Assembly: GCA_937871435.1 (NCBI GenBank)
Contig: CALMQM010000101.1
Location: 1 to 64,000 of the forward strand
Source of the DNA: an uncultured Bacteroidota bacterium
GTDB taxonomy: Bacteria; Bacteroidota; Bacteroidia; AKYH767-A; 2013-40CM-41-45
Reading direction: 5' to 3'
DNA: 64,000 nucleotides
Made by a program: the position numbers and the translations under genes. Under the pieces are notes generated by a model. It worked only from the letters and a program-made list of their open reading frames with translations, made no database searches and was not told where the DNA came from. Position 1 is the first letter of the stretch. The number at the start of each line of letters is the position of its first letter. This document shows positions 36,667 to 45,579 of this stretch, one piece after another.

Positions 36667-38057
36667 ATTCCTACCATTTCTTCCGGCTTCACCCATTCAT
36701 CAAATTGTTCTGAAGTAACATAACCCAGGTCTATCGCAGTTTGTTTTAATGTTTTTCCCTGCTTATGGGCAGTTTGCGCAATTTCAGCTGCTTTGTAATA
36801 TCCAATTTTTGTATTCAGAGAAGTGACAAGCATAAGAGAGTTCTCCAGATTTTTGCGAATGTTTTCTTCTATCGGAGCGATTCCCACCGCGCATTTATCA
36901 TTGAAAGAAACGCAAACATCACCTATCAGTCGTGCTGAGTGCAGGAAGTTGTAAATCATCACCGGCTTGAACACATTGAGTTCAAAGTGACCGGTGGCTC
37001 CACCAATGTTGATCGCGACATCATTACCTAATACCTGTGCAGCTACCATTGTCATCGCTTCACATTGAGTTGGATTCACTTTACCGGGCATAATAGAAGA
37101 GCCGGGTTCATTATCCGGAATAAACAATTCTCCAATTCCGCAACGAGGTCCGGACGCAAGTAAACGGATATCATTCGCGATTTTCATCATTGAACAGGCG
37201 ACGGTTTTCAAGGCACCATGTGCTTCTACAATTGAATCGTGTGCAGCGAGTGCTTCGAATTTATTTTCCGCGGTAATAAATGGAATTCCTGTGAGTTTCG
37301 CGATATGTCGGGCAACATTTTCGGAATATCCTTTCGGAGTATTAATTCCTGTACCCACAGCGGTTCCACCCAAAGCAAGTTCAGCAAGATGCGGAAGTGT
37401 ATGTTCAATGGCACGAATACCATGATCCAACTGTGAAACATATCCTGACAATTCCTGTCCCAAAGTGAGAGGAGTAGCATCCATCAAATGTGTACGTCCG
37501 ATTTTCACAATGTGCATGAACTCTTTTGACTTCGCAGCGAGAGTATCACGAAGTTTTTTAATTCCGGGCAGCGTAGTTTCCTTCAGAATAATGTATGCAG
37601 CAATGTGCATAGCAGTAGGGAAAGTATCATTGGACGATTGAGATTTGTTTACATCGTCATTCGGATGAATGATCTTTTTTTCATCCATCAGACTCCCTCC
37701 GCTGATCACATGAGCTCTGTATGCGACTACTTCATTCACGTTCATGTTGCTTTGAGTTCCTGAACCCGTTTGCCAAACTACCAATGGAAACTGATCATCG
37801 AGCTTGCCGGCCAGAATCTCATCACATACCTGACCGATGAGTGTACATTTTTCTTTTGGCAGAACTCCGGCTTCAAGATTGGTGATGGCGGCCGCTTTTT
37901 TCAAATGAGCAAATGCACGAACAATCTCTTTGGGCATTTTATTGATGTCCTGAGCAATTTTAAAATTTTCGATTGATCGTTGTGTTTGTGCTCCCCAGTA
38001 AACATTGGCAGGAACGTTGACGATACCCATGGTATCTTTTTCTTGGCGGAATTCCAT
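36663..38057 (-). CDS. fumC: Class II fumarate hydratase
   Basis: FumC is the iron-independent fumarase of the TCA cycle, interconverting fumarate and malate. The 464-residue protein has the superfamily signature [13 protein letters not shown] near residue 315, plus [14 protein letters not shown] near 96 and [16 protein letters not shown] near 186. Length and motifs are standard. A full promoter (TTTT-N19-TAATTTTG at 38120-38150 on the minus strand) precedes it with a leader of about 55 nt. It is convergent with manC across repeat element 2. Confidence 0.96.
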   Translation of the reverse strand: MEFRQEKDTMGIVNVPANVYWGAQTQRSIENFKIAQDINKMPKEIVRAFAHLKKAAAITNLEAGVLPKEKCTLIGQVCDEILAGKLDDQFPLVVWQTGSGTQSNMNVNEVVAYRAHVISGGSLMDEKKIIHPNDDVNKSQSSNDTFPTAMHIAAYIILKETTLPGIKKLRDTLAAKSKEFMHIVKIGRTHLMDATPLTLGQELSGYVSQLDHGIRAIEHTLPHLAELALGGTAVGTGINTPKGYSENVARHIAKLTGIPFITAENKFEALAAHDSIVEAHGALKTVACSMMKIANDIRLLASGPRCGIGELFIPDNEPGSSIMPGKVNPTQCEAMTMVAAQVLGNDVAINIGGATGHFELNVFKPVMIYNFLHSARLIGDVCVSFNDKCAVGIAPIEENIRKNLENSLMLVTSLNTKIGYYKAAEIAQTAHKQGKTLKQTAIDLGYVTSEQFDEWVKPEEMVGM

Positions 38058-38119
38058 AATTTTTTTTCTATTGTATTAATTATACCTCACAAGGAGGAAA
38101 ATGACAGAGTTTAATTTGA

Positions 38120-38127
38120 CAAAATTA
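38120..38127 (-). promoter_or_regulatory. fumC -7 box
   Basis: On the minus strand TAATTTTG matches TAnnTTTG exactly. A TTTT tract 19 bp further upstream is a weak -33 element. Confidence 0.55.
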
Positions 38128-38199
38128 CTATGTAACGAACCGGAAGAAAATGATGTTTGTTGCCCGGGGAGGAACCGATATAACATGAATTGATTCTTT

Positions 38200-38544
38200 C
38201 TACAATAATTCGAGTACTCTTTGCGGGGGTCTCCCGATAATAGCTTTACCATCTCTGATAAAAATCGGGCGTTCTATCAATTCCGGATTTTGACTAAGGA
38301 TTTTAACCCATTCGGAATTGGTCAGTTTTTTGCCGGCATATTTTTTTTGATACAATTCCTCTTTGGTTCTCACTAAATCAAATGCTTTTATCCCCAGCAT
38401 TTTCAGTATTTCACGAATATCTTTTTGCGTTGGTTTTTCACGCAAATATTCATACATCTCAATATCATCTACTCCTTCATCCTGTAAAACCGCGAGTGCC
38501 TTTCTGCAGGTGCTACATGTAGATTTGAACCAAATCTTGAGCAT
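38200..38544 (-). CDS. ArsC/Spx-family thioredoxin-fold protein
   Basis: The 114-residue protein has the ArsC/YffB/Spx fold signature: a CSTCRK motif near the N-terminus (Cys10 and Cys13), a KYAGKKLTNSEW middle, and the terminal IIGRPPQRVLELL block. It could be a glutaredoxin-dependent arsenate reductase or a general thiol reductase of the YffB type. No other arsenic genes are nearby, so a housekeeping redox role is at least as likely. It starts 1 bp after prfB ends on the same strand, so the two are very likely co-transcribed. Confidence 0.88.
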   Translation of the reverse strand: MLKIWFKSTCSTCRKALAVLQDEGVDDIEMYEYLREKPTQKDIREILKMLGIKAFDLVRTKEELYQKKYAGKKLTNSEWVKILSQNPELIERPIFIRDGKAIIGRPPQRVLELL

Positions 38545-38545
38545 A

Positions 38546-39632
38546 TCAGTTTTTACTTTCCTCCATCAGATATGCCTTAATAAATGGATCAAGATTGCCA
38601 TCAAGCACACCTTGTGCATCGGATGTTTCCACATCTGTTCGGATATCTTTCACCAGTTTATAAGGATGCAAAACATAATTTCGAATCTGAGAACCCCATT
38701 CGATTTTACGTTTGGTCGCTTCTGTAGCGGCTTTTGCCGCAAGTTGCTTACGCATTTCGAGTTCGTAAAGCTGCGATTTGAGCATCTTCATTGCACGCTC
38801 TCTGTTACCGCCCTGAGATCTTTCAACCTGACACACGACAACAATTCCTGTAGGTTTGTGGGTAAGCTGAACTTTGGTCTCGACTTTATTTACATTCTGT
38901 CCTCCTGCACCACCTGAACGGGAAGTCTGAATTTCTATATCCGCGTCCTTGATTTCAATTTCAATGGTATCGTCCACTACCGGATAAGCAAAAACTGAAG
39001 CAAAAGAAGTGTGACGTCTTGCATTCGAATCATAAGGTGAAATACGCACGAGACGGTGTACTCCGCTTTCTCCTTTCAGATAACCATACGCAAATTCCCC
39101 GCTGATTTCCAAAGAGCAGGATTTTATTCCGGCAGTATCTCCATTTTGAAGATCCAATTCCGTCACTTTGTAACCGTGTTTCTCCGCCCACATAATATAC
39201 ATACGCATGAGCATCGAAGCCCAGTCCTGGCTTTCAGTTCCACCTGCACCGGAATTTATATTCACTATCGCATCGAGGTGATCTTCCTCGCTGCCGAGCA
39301 TATTCTTAAATTCCAGGTCTTCTATCTGTGCAAGTGAATGCTGAAGGGCAGTTTCAATTTCCTCCTCCGAAACATCGCCGGCTTTGTAAAAATCAAAAAG
39401 TACGTTCAGGTCGTCAACTGCACGTTGGCAACTTTCAAACGCATCAGTCCAGTCTTTTTTTTGTTTGATTCCTTTCAGCAATTTCTCTGCTGCTTTTGGA
39501 TTGTCCCAGAATCCGGGGGCATGTGATTGAGCTTCCTCTTGACGGATCGCCGCTAGTTTGCTATCGATGTCAAAGATGCCCCCTCAGGGCTTCAACGCGC
39601 TCCTTAATCTCTTTTAATTGGTCAGCTGTCAT
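38546..39632 (-). CDS. prfB: Peptide chain release factor 2, with programmed +1 frameshift
   Basis: RF2 reads UAA and UGA stop codons and triggers peptide release. Translation starts at ATG 39632 and runs 20 codons to an in-frame TGA (39572-39570). This is preceded by CTT and an AGGGGG Shine-Dalgarno-like stretch, the classic prfB autoregulatory +1 frameshift site. Skipping one base moves reading into the frame ending at 38546, for a total of 361 residues, close to E. coli RF2. The GGQ motif is present (GGAGGQNVN). The tripeptide anticodon region reads SPYDS where E. coli has SPF; I recall SPY in other Bacteroidota RF2, so it is probably lineage-typical. The ArsC-like gene follows at once. 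Confidence 0.95.
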
Positions 39633-39817
39633 AGTGGTGCGAAAATAACAAAATGACCTGAATCCATTTCAATTCCATGAATCTTTGCTTTTTTCTCCAA
39701 AATTTACCCAAGATTTTCAAACTCTCATGGCTATTAATCGCCTGTTCGCCAACTTTTTGTACTGTGGATTATACTGATACGTAAAAACCTCTACATTCGA
39801 CTGATAAAGATTCTCTC

Positions 39818-41572
39818 ATGAAAAAACTCCTACTATTTATCCCGATTTATTTGCTTTTTTCTTCGGACCTATATGCTCAGGTAGATGCGATCCGTCCTTC
39901 GAATGGATTCAGAGGGCAAACGCTGAATACAAACATCACGATTACATCCGCGATGATGACATCAGCCTCTCCACCTTATTATAATACAGATGTGTATTTG
40001 CAAAATGGGGCTTCCATTTTGAATTGCGATAATTTTTCTCTGTACGGTGGTTTTCCATTTACCCCTGATTCCTTGTTGGCTACCTTCACCTTAAACCAAT
40101 CATTACCACCAGGGCCTTATGACGTTCACGTTACTACTTATAATTTCGATCAATGGACAGGTAGTGTAATTTCTGTAGATAATGTATTAACCAATGGATT
40201 TATAATCAACGGATCGGCGGGAATCATTGAAGGTGACGTTTATTATGACGCCAACCAGAATGGAAGTCGCGATGTTGGTGAATGGGGTTTATACGGTAAA
40301 ACAATTTTACTGCAACCTCAGAACTATACAGGCCTGACAGATCATCTGGGGCATTACAAGTTATACGTTGACACCGGATCCTATACATTGACCGTCTTAC
40401 CGGGTGCTAATTTTTCGATTACGTCTTTGCCAACATCTTATTCAGTGAGCGCCCCGCCTTCTTCCTCCGGTAATGATTTTGGTCTTTATGCTCCTCCTCC
40501 TGCCGGAAATGAAACACAGAATTTTTCAGTCTGGACACATCCCATGCGATGTGTGTATACCGGTTTTTCAAGTTTCTCCTTGACTAATAATTCCCTTAAC
40601 TCTGCCGGACAATTCGGAAGTGTAACAGTAGAGCATTCCCCTAATCTGACTTTCTATCAATCCGGTGTTTCACCGACTTACATTTCAGGAAATATTCTTC
40701 ATTGGGATTATAGCGGATTACTACCGGGAGATCAGTTCTCCTCTTCGGTAATGTATAATAATCCTCCTGCAGGTGATACCGTCTGGTATATTGTGACAGA
40801 CAGTGTTTTTGATGTCACATTCAGTGTATTGCAGCAGGTGTATGTAGATTCATTTGGTACAGTCACATCTTGTTCTGTGGATCCAAATGATAAACACGTT
40901 TTCCCTGAGGGAGAATTCGCGGATCACTATACTTTGATGAATTCCGCTCTCACCTACACGATAGATTTTCAGAATACGGGAACAGACACTGCATTCATTG
41001 TGATCATTTACGATACTCTGGATACTGACCTTGATCCTGCATCCATTGAGATCCTGGCCTCAAGTCATCCTGTCGATTTTCAAATGGACATGAATGGCGC
41101 GATGAAATTTACATTCGATCACATCATGCTTCCTGACAGTAGTATAGATTTACCGGGAAGCAACGGATTTGTCACCTATCGAATCAATCCTCATATTGGT
41201 CTCGCCGATCCGACATTGATTGAAAACACAGCTTATATTGTTTTTGATATAAATGATCCGGTGGTTACCAATACTGCATTCAACACTATGGTGAATCAGA
41301 TACCGCTTGGAATTACTTCCCTGCCGGATCACATCAAAGCTAAAGTTGTACCCAATCCTGTAAGCAATCGTTCAGAGTTACGATTTGGTATACAGGGAAA
41401 AAATATCCACTATGAAATTTTCGACTCCACAGGAAAAAAACTCCTGTCAGGAGAAACTATGCAGAGTTCCATGATTATTGACAAAAACCTCTTTTCCACA
41501 GGCCTGTATTATTACCGGATTACCATCGCAGGCGGTGAACCGGTAGATGCAGGAAAATTCATCGTCCGTTAA
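39818..41572 (+). CDS. T9SS-secreted protein with DUF11/DUF7619-like domain
   Basis: The 584-residue protein has a signal peptide (MKKLLLFIPIYLLFSSDLYA). Residues about 22-130 form a beta domain beginning IRPSNGFRGQ. Next comes an SdrD-B-like module (about 135-225) with EGDVYYDANQNGSRD and DHLGHYKL. A region around residues 350-495 contains SVDPNDK, YTIDFQNTGTDTA and ENTAYIVFDINDPVVTN, the pattern I know as the DUF7619/DUF11-like repeat of Bacteroidota surface proteins. The final 80 residues are a type A Por secretion tail (VVPNPVSN, then GLYYYRITIAGG, ending KFIVR). A weak -7 box (TACATTCG, 39792-39799) precedes it, and a strong terminator follows. Confidence 0.87.
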   Translation: MKKLLLFIPIYLLFSSDLYAQVDAIRPSNGFRGQTLNTNITITSAMMTSASPPYYNTDVYLQNGASILNCDNFSLYGGFPFTPDSLLATFTLNQSLPPGPYDVHVTTYNFDQWTGSVISVDNVLTNGFIINGSAGIIEGDVYYDANQNGSRDVGEWGLYGKTILLQPQNYTGLTDHLGHYKLYVDTGSYTLTVLPGANFSITSLPTSYSVSAPPSSSGNDFGLYAPPPAGNETQNFSVWTHPMRCVYTGFSSFSLTNNSLNSAGQFGSVTVEHSPNLTFYQSGVSPTYISGNILHWDYSGLLPGDQFSSSVMYNNPPAGDTVWYIVTDSVFDVTFSVLQQVYVDSFGTVTSCSVDPNDKHVFPEGEFADHYTLMNSALTYTIDFQNTGTDTAFIVIIYDTLDTDLDPASIEILASSHPVDFQMDMNGAMKFTFDHIMLPDSSIDLPGSNGFVTYRINPHIGLADPTLIENTAYIVFDINDPVVTNTAFNTMVNQIPLGITSLPDHIKAKVVPNPVSNRSELRFGIQGKNIHYEIFDSTGKKLLSGETMQSSMIIDKNLFSTGLYYYRITIAGGEPVDAGKFIVR

Positions 41573-41584
41573 ATCTTTTCTAAC

Positions 41585-41626
41585 CAAAAAAAACAGGCGC
41601 TGGTTGATGCAGCGCCTGTTTTTTTT
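41585..41626. terminator. Terminator between the T9SS gene and recX
   Basis: A 10-bp stem AACAGGCGCT/AGCGCCTGTT (41592-41601 and 41611-41620) is preceded by an A-run and followed by a T-run. It can act for both the rightward and the leftward gene. Confidence 0.9.
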
Positions 41627-41682
41627 GCATTATTGTGAGTATTGTTCTGATGATTGAATTTCAGAAATACTTTTTAATCAAA

Positions 41683-42156
41683 CTATTCTACATCTTCAGT
41701 ACGGAGTAATTCCCAAACCAAATCCGGTTCAAATCCACGTTGAATCGCATATGCAGCGACCTTGTATTTCTTTTTCACCGAATCTTTTTCAGCAATCATT
41801 TTCGATTTCGAAAGCAATACTTGTTGCAATGTTTTGAGGTAATCGCGTTGATCGATAGAATTGAGTGCCTGACGAATCAATGGTTCGGAAACTTTTTTCT
41901 CACGCAGAGCAATTTTAATTTTTATCCTGCCCCATTTTTTCATACGAAATTTCCCTCCTGCAAAGGCGATAGCAAATCTTTCTTCTTTAAGAAATCCGTC
42001 TGCAATCAGTTGTCCGATTGCCTGTTCCACTTCCCTGCGATGCAATCCGAGCGCATACAATTTATCACGCACTTCCTGCTGGCTTCTCTCCTGGTAAGCG
42101 CAATACTTAAGAGCTTTGGAATATATTCTGGAAAAATCCGGTGCAGTGAATGACAT
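41683..42156 (-). CDS. recX: Regulatory protein RecX
   Basis: RecX binds RecA filaments and modulates recombination. The protein (157 residues from the ATG at 42156) shows three helical RecX repeats. The typical signatures are ALKYCAYQERSQQEVRDKL near the start, IGQLIADGFLKEERFA in the middle, and KKYKVAAYAIQRGFEPDLVWELL at the end. recA is not adjacent. A TACATTTG box ends only 3 nt before this ATG and no other in-frame ATG is close, so a leaderless mRNA is implied. Confidence 0.92.
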   Translation of the reverse strand: MSFTAPDFSRIYSKALKYCAYQERSQQEVRDKLYALGLHRREVEQAIGQLIADGFLKEERFAIAFAGGKFRMKKWGRIKIKIALREKKVSEPLIRQALNSIDQRDYLKTLQQVLLSKSKMIAEKDSVKKKYKVAAYAIQRGFEPDLVWELLRTEDVE

Positions 42157-42159
42157 ATG

Positions 42160-42167
42160 CAAATGTA
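42160..42167 (-). promoter_or_regulatory. recX -7 box abutting the start codon
   Basis: On the minus strand TACATTTG matches TAnnTTTG exactly and is followed by CAT and then the ATG at 42156. The expected transcription start lies at or inside the start codon. Confidence 0.55.
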
Positions 42168-42200
42168 CATATTCACAAGCAAAAAGGAATCGACCCGAAA

Positions 42201-43604
42201 TCAGTCTTTGATGAATGTGGTTGAATATCTTTTTCTTCCGTCTTCGATGAGAATACAGTATTTACCGATCGTATCTGATCTCATATCAATTTTAATTTCC
42301 TCGTCGCAATTATATAGATCCTGAAACACAAGTACTCCTCTTTGATCAAGTACCTGCACTTTCATTTTACTCTTCCGGGAATATGTAGTCCGGATATTGA
42401 GAATGTCCTGAACAGGATTTGGATAAACAGCTACCTGCCCCTGTTGCCTATCCTGTGCAACAGAATTTACCAATAACTGTTGTCTGAAAATAAAATTACA
42501 CAATCCAACTCTGCTGAATGATCCACCCAAGGATACACCATACGCCTGAAATGAACAGGAAGCTCCTGTTGCATTCGGGTCGTCTATTTCAGAAAGTGAT
42601 GTGGCGTTCTCATATGCAAGATAAATTTTCCCATCCGGAGCGAGTTGTAAATAACCTTCATTATAACTTCCGGAAAAAGGAATCGTACCTATTAAAGTTT
42701 TGGATGCAACAATCGCGGCTTGTGTAAAAACACCTATGGAATACTGGTATATATGAGTATCGTATAATCTGGTTGTATACACTTTTCTTCCATCCGGACT
42801 GAACTCCAGACCGAATGATCCATTTTGATCCGGAACAGTAATCGGGTTCGAAACTACTCCTGCGTCTATATCAAAGTCAAAAAGTTCATACACTCCACTG
42901 AGATATAAAGCCAGACCCAGTTTTGATCCGTCAGGAGAAAAATTCATTTGTCCCATTGCATTGTGAGCATATCCATAACTGCCACCTGTATGAACTGATC
43001 CTACTGCACTGATTACAGGTACGGTATCTAATCCATATGAATCCAGTTTGTAAGCTCTGAATTGATTTGAATTCCATTCATGCGCGATGACCCACCAGAA
43101 ATCAAGATGAAAATTATAAATGCAACACATTTTTTCTGAAGCGGGAGTGATAAGTGGAATATTCTTCAACATTACTTCACCCATTCCTCCCTGTCTTGAC
43201 ATATCCACTGTGCTGTAACAGAAACCTGCTCCGTTTGCAAATTCAGATGTGGTAAATACATAAAATTCCTTCAGGCTTTCAGGTTTGGGAATGATCATAG
43301 CGCATTGACCTCCTGTAGTACTCCCTGCCAGTCCTGACCCATTGAACATCACCGAATGATTGTATGTCCAGATGGTTTCCCCATCAGAATAAAATAACAG
43401 GCTGCCAAATCTGTCAGCGATAGCTGCGGAACAATCCCATGTATCAATCGAGCCATTGGTCAGAGCCAGAGGACTACCAGAATTAAAATCCAGCCCGGCG
43501 TGATTGCCAAAGTACCATATGTTACCCTGCTTGTATTCAAAACTGAAAGTTGATTGTGTAAATAATATCAGGGTACTAAAAAACAAAACATGTAATCTAA
43601 GCAT
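42201..43604 (-). CDS. T9SS-secreted protein with a propeller-like body
   Basis: The 467-residue protein starts at the ATG at 43604 (MLRLHVLFFSTLIL), giving a clean signal peptide; the codon that would extend the frame is TTG at 43634. The body (about residues 25-375) starts with GNIWYFGNHAGLDFNSG and contains FSPDGSK, FSPDGRKVY and LAPDGKIYLA repeats. This is typical of Bacteroidota propeller-type proteins found on the cell surface. The last 75 residues form a type A Por tail (VAVYPNPVQDILNI, then DTIGKYCILI, ending TTFIKD). The terminator of the gene upstream on this strand ends 12 bp before the ATG, so it has its own start signals. Confidence 0.85.
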   Translation of the reverse strand: MLRLHVLFFSTLILFTQSTFSFEYKQGNIWYFGNHAGLDFNSGSPLALTNGSIDTWDCSAAIADRFGSLLFYSDGETIWTYNHSVMFNGSGLAGSTTGGQCAMIIPKPESLKEFYVFTTSEFANGAGFCYSTVDMSRQGGMGEVMLKNIPLITPASEKMCCIYNFHLDFWWVIAHEWNSNQFRAYKLDSYGLDTVPVISAVGSVHTGGSYGYAHNAMGQMNFSPDGSKLGLALYLSGVYELFDFDIDAGVVSNPITVPDQNGSFGLEFSPDGRKVYTTRLYDTHIYQYSIGVFTQAAIVASKTLIGTIPFSGSYNEGYLQLAPDGKIYLAYENATSLSEIDDPNATGASCSFQAYGVSLGGSFSRVGLCNFIFRQQLLVNSVAQDRQQGQVAVYPNPVQDILNIRTTYSRKSKMKVQVLDQRGVLVFQDLYNCDEEIKIDMRSDTIGKYCILIEDGRKRYSTTFIKD

Positions 43605-43615
43605 AGCGAAAAAAT

Positions 43616-43656
43616 TTAAAAAGCCTGATTGCAAATTTTATGTATGCAATCAGGCT
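43616..43656 (-). terminator. Terminator of the SRPBCC/GyrI-like gene
   Basis: A perfect 12-bp stem AGCCTGATTGCA/TGCAATCAGGCT (43622-43633 and 43645-43656) is followed, on the minus strand, by TTTTTAAATTTTTT. It lies between the stop of the 43693 gene and the start of the next T9SS gene. Confidence 0.85.
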
Positions 43657-43692
43657 CTAATATAAAGAATACTATTCAACCTTCCTATTACA

Positions 43693-44703
43693 TTACTCTA
43701 TCGGGTAATATACATCTGTCTCCCATTTCATGGTGTCTTTTTCTGTCATTGGATCAGTCATGTACACTTCCCATGGCGCGCCGGTAATTTTCTTTCCATG
43801 TTCTCCAACATATTGATGAATCATTGCATGCGCATCGGCTGTTTTTTCATAAGGGCCAAAGAATTTTACCAATAAAGCGTTTCCACCTTTGATTTCACCG
43901 GGTAAAACATTGCCATCTGCTTTTCCGGGTTTGTTCACTTGTACGGCAGCATCCATGTCAAAATTCATAGAACTCTCGGAATAATAAATCGCGAAAGGAG
44001 CTCCCGACATTTCCAGTTTTTGTTTTTTCATAGCCGCTCCGATTTTCCCGTAGTTAGTTCCAAGTTTCATGGAAATGGTTGCAATGCTTGCAGTATCACG
44101 AACAGCTAAATAATGAAAAGGATTGACAGTCACTTCTTCTACTTTCATTGCGGAAGTGATTCCCCCGGCAGGCATTGATTCAATTACTGATTTCAATTTG
44201 GCGAGACCTTTTTCAAAATCTTTTCCTACCATACTATCCATGAATTTGCCCATAATGCGTAACAGTGGATTGAAACCCATGTCCACTTCCATAGCCCAGA
44301 CGACAGTAGTTCCGGTGGCTGATGCTTTGAACTGGTATTCTGATTTTGCTACTCCATTCTCCATGAAGTTCAGATCCTGTTTAATGAGATCAGGAGCGAC
44401 TGATTCAGTTATTGTCATACTTCCGCTTCCGACATTTTTATTAGTGCTTGTCCATGACAAAACAGCGCCTTTTCCTGAATGTGGTCCGGAGAATTCATAA
44501 TGAGCAGTGGTATCTAATTCATACCAGGGTGACCATGAATTCCAGTTGTCGAAATTATTGACAAATGCATGTACCGTGTTTGGATCAGCTTTGATATCAG
44601 TCGATCTGTCAACACGTACATGAGATGGCAGCAGTAATCCGATTCCTGCAACGAGAAGAAGCAGAATTGCAATGATTAACAGAATTCGTTTGAAAATTTT
44701 CAT
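43693..44703 (-). CDS. Membrane-anchored SRPBCC domain fused to a GyrI-like effector-binding domain
   Basis: The 336-residue protein has an N-terminal hydrophobic anchor (residues 5-26). An SRPBCC/START-like lipid- or ligand-binding domain follows (about 27-180), with NNFDNWNSWSPWYELD and AMEVDMGFNPLLRIMGKFMD. A C-terminal GyrI/AraC-effector-like domain (about 185-336) contains YLAVRDTA and a terminal TGAPWEVYMTDP-DVYYPIE pattern. The adjacent gene upstream on the same strand encodes only the anchor plus an SRPBCC domain, so a duplication is likely. The ligand is unknown. Confidence 0.82.
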   Translation of the reverse strand: MKIFKRILLIIAILLLLVAGIGLLLPSHVRVDRSTDIKADPNTVHAFVNNFDNWNSWSPWYELDTTAHYEFSGPHSGKGAVLSWTSTNKNVGSGSMTITESVAPDLIKQDLNFMENGVAKSEYQFKASATGTTVVWAMEVDMGFNPLLRIMGKFMDSMVGKDFEKGLAKLKSVIESMPAGGITSAMKVEEVTVNPFHYLAVRDTASIATISMKLGTNYGKIGAAMKKQKLEMSGAPFAIYYSESSMNFDMDAAVQVNKPGKADGNVLPGEIKGGNALLVKFFGPYEKTADAHAMIHQYVGEHGKKITGAPWEVYMTDPMTEKDTMKWETDVYYPIE

Positions 44704-44770
44704 GAGTGTGGTTTACGATTAATGATGTATGGTCTGATTATCCTTCGTGAGGATTGAATTATACAATATA

Positions 44771-45358
44771 TTATTTCGCTGAATCCACAGGAATGACAGG
44801 AGCTTGTTCTGCAGGAATCGGAGCCGGAGCTGATTCAGAAGCTTTTTTCAAATCATTTAATCCACCTTCAAAAATACCTCCAAGCATTCCATCCATCATA
44901 CTTCCCATCAGTCGGAAAAATGGATTGTTACCAAGATTGGCGTCAAATCCCCAAGTCGCTTTCGTTCCTTCGCCTTCCGGTTCAAATTTGAAATAGGCAT
45001 GTGATTCATTCATGCCTTCGAATTCAATTTTGGTTTTTACTATCGAAGGAGCAGTGCTTTCTTCAATAGTCATTTTACCTTTTCCAACATTAGAATTCTG
45101 ACTATCCCAGGTATAGTTGGCTCCTGTTCCGGAAGATGGTTCACTGTAAACCATTTTGCATGAAGGATCCATTTTATACCATGGCGACCAGTTTGGCCAG
45201 TTTTTTAAATCATTCACCTGAGCAAAAGCCGCTTCCGGTTTTGCATTAATGGTGACAGAACGTTCAACATGTCTGGTAGAAGGCATCAGGAAACCAATGA
45301 CAATCAAAGCCAGAACTAATACAACCAGAACGAGGACAATTTTCTTGAGGATTTTCAT
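44771..45358 (-). CDS. Membrane-anchored SRPBCC-family protein
   Basis: The 195-residue protein has an N-terminal hydrophobic helix (residues 4-24), then an SRPBCC fold (about 30-170) with LKNWPNWSPWYKMDP, WDSQNSNVGKGKMTIEES and WGFDANLGNNPFFRLMG. These segments align with the N-terminal half of the neighbouring 336-residue protein, including the unusual NPxxRxMGxxMD helix. The short Pro/Ala-rich tail replaces the GyrI-like domain. Both genes are co-directional with a 67-bp gap and probably one transcript. Function is unknown. Confidence 0.8.
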   Translation of the reverse strand: MKILKKIVLVLVVLVLALIVIGFLMPSTRHVERSVTINAKPEAAFAQVNDLKNWPNWSPWYKMDPSCKMVYSEPSSGTGANYTWDSQNSNVGKGKMTIEESTAPSIVKTKIEFEGMNESHAYFKFEPEGEGTKATWGFDANLGNNPFFRLMGSMMDGMLGGIFEGGLNDLKKASESAPAPIPAEQAPVIPVDSAK

Positions 45359-45540
45359 AATAATAGGTTGAGAAGATTTTCTGCGAATCTAAAAAAGTTG
45401 CCTTGGAATCCAAACTGCCGGGCCACGATTCACGAAAGAAGACAGGTAAAAATTATACAAATAGGCTTATTCCAAAATAGGGAAATTTTAAAGCTATTCT
45501 GGACAATTTACAGTGAAAAAACCTCATCAGTTCAAAGAAT

Positions 45541-45579
45541 AAAAAAGGAAATCAAAATCCTCTATCAGATTTTGATTTC
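45541..45579 (-). terminator. Terminator overlapping the rng stop codon
   Basis: A perfect 12-bp stem GAAATCAAAATC/GATTTTGATTTC (45548-45559 and 45568-45579) has the rng stop codon (45567-45565) in its loop. On the minus strand it is followed by a T-run (A-run 45541-45546 on plus). The upstream half of the stem encodes the last residues of the protein. Confidence 0.75.
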
